Below the pieces are notes generated by a model, which was given only the letters and a program-made list of their open reading frames with translations, ran no database searches and was not told where the DNA came from. The position numbers and the translations under genes were made by a program. This document shows positions 4,130-5,314 of a stretch of DNA of 5,314 bases, piece by piece. Each line of letters starts with the position of its first letter. Positions within the stretch are counted from its first letter, which is position 1. The stretch is from NCBI GenBank assembly GCA_021851985.1, contig JAJZOS010000068.1, positions 1-5,314 on the forward strand, given 5' to 3'. The DNA comes from Microcaldota archaeon (GTDB taxonomy: Archaea > Micrarchaeota > Micrarchaeia > Micrarchaeales > CABMGC01).

Positions 4130-5314
4130 TTACACCTGTTCTTTCGATACTGGCCTGTCCCTGAGCAGCCTTTTTATCACCAATACTGTGAATGGCAATA
4201 CTATGAGATAGAACGCCACGAAGAATATGGCCAACGGTATTATTGAAGGCGAAGTGTTGGCCGCTTGGGAAACGAGGAGCACGTTGTAGACTATCCATGG
4301 CTGCCTGCCTATCTCAGCGGTAGCCCATCCCAGTTCCAGAAGGAATACGCCTACAACAGCAGCTATGATTAGTAGCATAAGCATCCATTTCCTGTCGAAT
4401 GGGTGCATTTTGAATATCAGCATTAAGAATACGACCAGCATAAAGAGCCCGAATCCGAATCCAAGCCCCACTATGGTATCAAACATGAAATGAACTATCA
4501 GCGGAGGCCAGGTGCTTTTTGGATAAGAAGATAGGCCGGGCACAGATCCGTTAACGCTTCCGGTTGCAAGGAAGCTCTGCAGCCCGGGTATGCTGGCTAT
4601 AACTCCGGTTATTGTGCCGTTGGAATAGAATCCTCCGAGCAGCTCGGGTGCGTGCGTAGTCGGATAAAGGTCAAGCTCCATCGCCGCATATTTCTCGGGC
4701 TGGAAGCTGTAAAGACCGGATATTGAAAGTATTCCGGTTATGACTGCGAAGAACGTTGCTATGAGCGTAAGGCTGAATGCAATGTTCAATCCCTTCCTGT
4801 AATGCAATCTTTCGTCTCCCTCGCTTTTCAGCATTCTGTAAGCGAAATACAATATGAATATGAAGCCGCCTGCAAAGTATGACGTAGATACAACGTGCGC
4901 TACTTCTACCAATGTAGAAGGCGTTGCAAGGACTGCCAGAGGATACACGTCGGCTATTATGCCACTTTTCAAATATTCGGGTATGTTGAAGCCTACCGGC
5001 GTATTCATGAATGCATTCAACATCGTTATGAATACAGCTGAAAGAACAGCGCCCAAGGCTACGAGAACGCCGGTAAAAGCGTGTACATAGCGATTTTTGA
5101 ACTTGTCCCATGAATATACGTAAACCCCAAGGAATATCGCTTCCAGGAAGAACGCAAAAACCTCTATGTAAAGCGTAAGTATTGCGACATGCCCAACCAA
5201 GACCATGAATTTAGGCCATAAGAAAAGCAGCTCAAGCGCCACAAGAGTTCCCGAAGCGGTGCCAACTGCGAAGAAGACTATCAGCATGGTTGTAAGCCTT
5301 TTAGCTATCCTGGT
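4130..5314 (-). CDS. cydA: Cytochrome bd-type quinol oxidase subunit I (CydA), N-terminus beyond window
   Basis: CydA carries hemes b558, b595 and d, oxidises quinol and reduces O2 to water at the membrane. The frame is open to base 5314, so the first visible ATG (5287) is internal; 394 residues are seen and about 50-60 are missing, including the His ligand of helix 1. With residue 1 at 5314: Glu51 and Glu58 in IEVFAFFLEAIFLG match the paired glutamates (7 apart, as in Geobacillus E101/E108; 8 in E. coli). His140 (VEVAHVVSTSY) matches heme b558 His186. Gln205-Lys208-Glu213 (QPEKYAAME) match the E. coli quinol-site Gln249, Lys252 and Glu257. Glu334 and Arg337 in AEIGRQPW match Glu445 and Arg448 at hemes b595/d. 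The Q loop is short. At the E. coli Arg391/Met393 positions (FRIMVGLG in many bacteria) it reads FDTIVGLG at 278-285, so Asp279 and Ile281 replace them. It is first in the visible operon, followed 2 nt later by cydB. The short Q loop with all three quinol residues suggests a quinol-type oxidase. Confidence 0.96.
   Translation of the reverse strand, partial: TRIAKRLTTMLIVFFAVGTASGTLVALELLFLWPKFMVLVGHVAILTLYIEVFAFFLEAIFLGVYVYSWDKFKNRYVHAFTGVLVALGAVLSAVFITMLNAFMNTPVGFNIPEYLKSGIIADVYPLAVLATPSTLVEVAHVVSTSYFAGGFIFILYFAYRMLKSEGDERLHYRKGLNIAFSLTLIATFFAVITGILSISGLYSFQPEKYAAMELDLYPTTHAPELLGGFYSNGTITGVIASIPGLQSFLATGSVNGSVPGLSSYPKSTWPPLIVHFMFDTIVGLGFGFGLFMLVVFLMLIFKMHPFDRKWMLMLLIIAAVVGVFLLELGWATAEIGRQPWIVYNVLLVSQAANTSPSIIPLAIFFVAFYLIVLPFTVLVIKRLLRDRPVSKEQV
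4133..4137 (-). promoter_or_regulatory. Ribosome-binding site of cydB
   Basis: AGGTG on the minus strand spans the last two codons of cydA and lies 5 nt before ATG 4127. This fixes the cydB start and indicates coupling with cydA translation. The same motif and spacing recur before the EF-Tu-like gene. Confidence 0.75.

Noticed and set aside
4128..4298. A longer cydB starting at ATG 4298
   Set aside because: The extra 57 residues are non-membrane, overlap cydA by about 170 nt in another frame and look unlike CydB. ATG 4127 has a good ribosome-binding site and sits 2 nt after the cydA stop.
1..5314. CRISPR array, insertion sequence, or a defence system
   Set aside because: No spaced direct repeats, transposase motifs, terminal inverted repeats or defence-type domains were found on reading both strands.

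Overview
The window looks archaeal. The tRNA gene is preceded by an archaeal BRE/TATA promoter and lacks an encoded CCA. Two genes carry AGGTG Shine-Dalgarno motifs, one of them ahead of a TTG start. Ile ATA and Arg AGG codons are common, and the protein families (archaeal RqcH, RNase Z, a GTPase-dead EF-Tu/SelB-like protein) fit. Compact, overlapping genes, a curtailed RqcH and a cytochrome bd oxidase are compatible with a small-genome lineage such as Micrarchaeota (DPANN), or with Thermoplasmata. That placement is inference from gene content, not from a search.

Layout. On the + strand are the 3' end of an rqcH-like gene (2-430), a complete ribonuclease Z gene (464-1357) and a tRNA-Val(GAC) gene (1415-1486) with its own promoter. 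This half concerns RNA and ribosome quality control: RqcH rescues stalled large subunits and RNase Z matures tRNA 3' ends. On the - strand, converging on the tRNA with only 8 bp between, is a tightly packed operon read from the right edge leftwards: cydA (5'-truncated by the window edge), a divergent cydB, a seven-helix membrane protein with a very basic tail, and a GTPase-dead EF-Tu/SelB-like protein. Successive junctions are 2 nt apart, overlapping by 1 nt, and 9 nt apart, so one mRNA and translational coupling are likely. The operon promoter lies outside the window.

Function. CydA and CydB together should form a membrane quinol:O2 oxidoreductase of the bd type, giving respiration or oxygen detoxification at low O2. 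CydA keeps the quinol-site residues, the paired glutamates and the GRQPW motif, but on hand alignment lacks the usual methionine ligand of heme b558. The roles of the two downstream genes are unknown. Their linkage to cydAB, and the pairing of a basic-tailed membrane protein with a translation-factor-like protein, are the most novel aspects of the window.

The second notable feature is the RqcH protein, which stops in its middle domain, before the second coiled-coil helix and the NFACT-R domain. No gene-free stretch exceeds 300 bases; the only intergenic gaps are 431-463, 1358-1414 and 1487-1494. I saw no CRISPR array, insertion sequence or long repeat.
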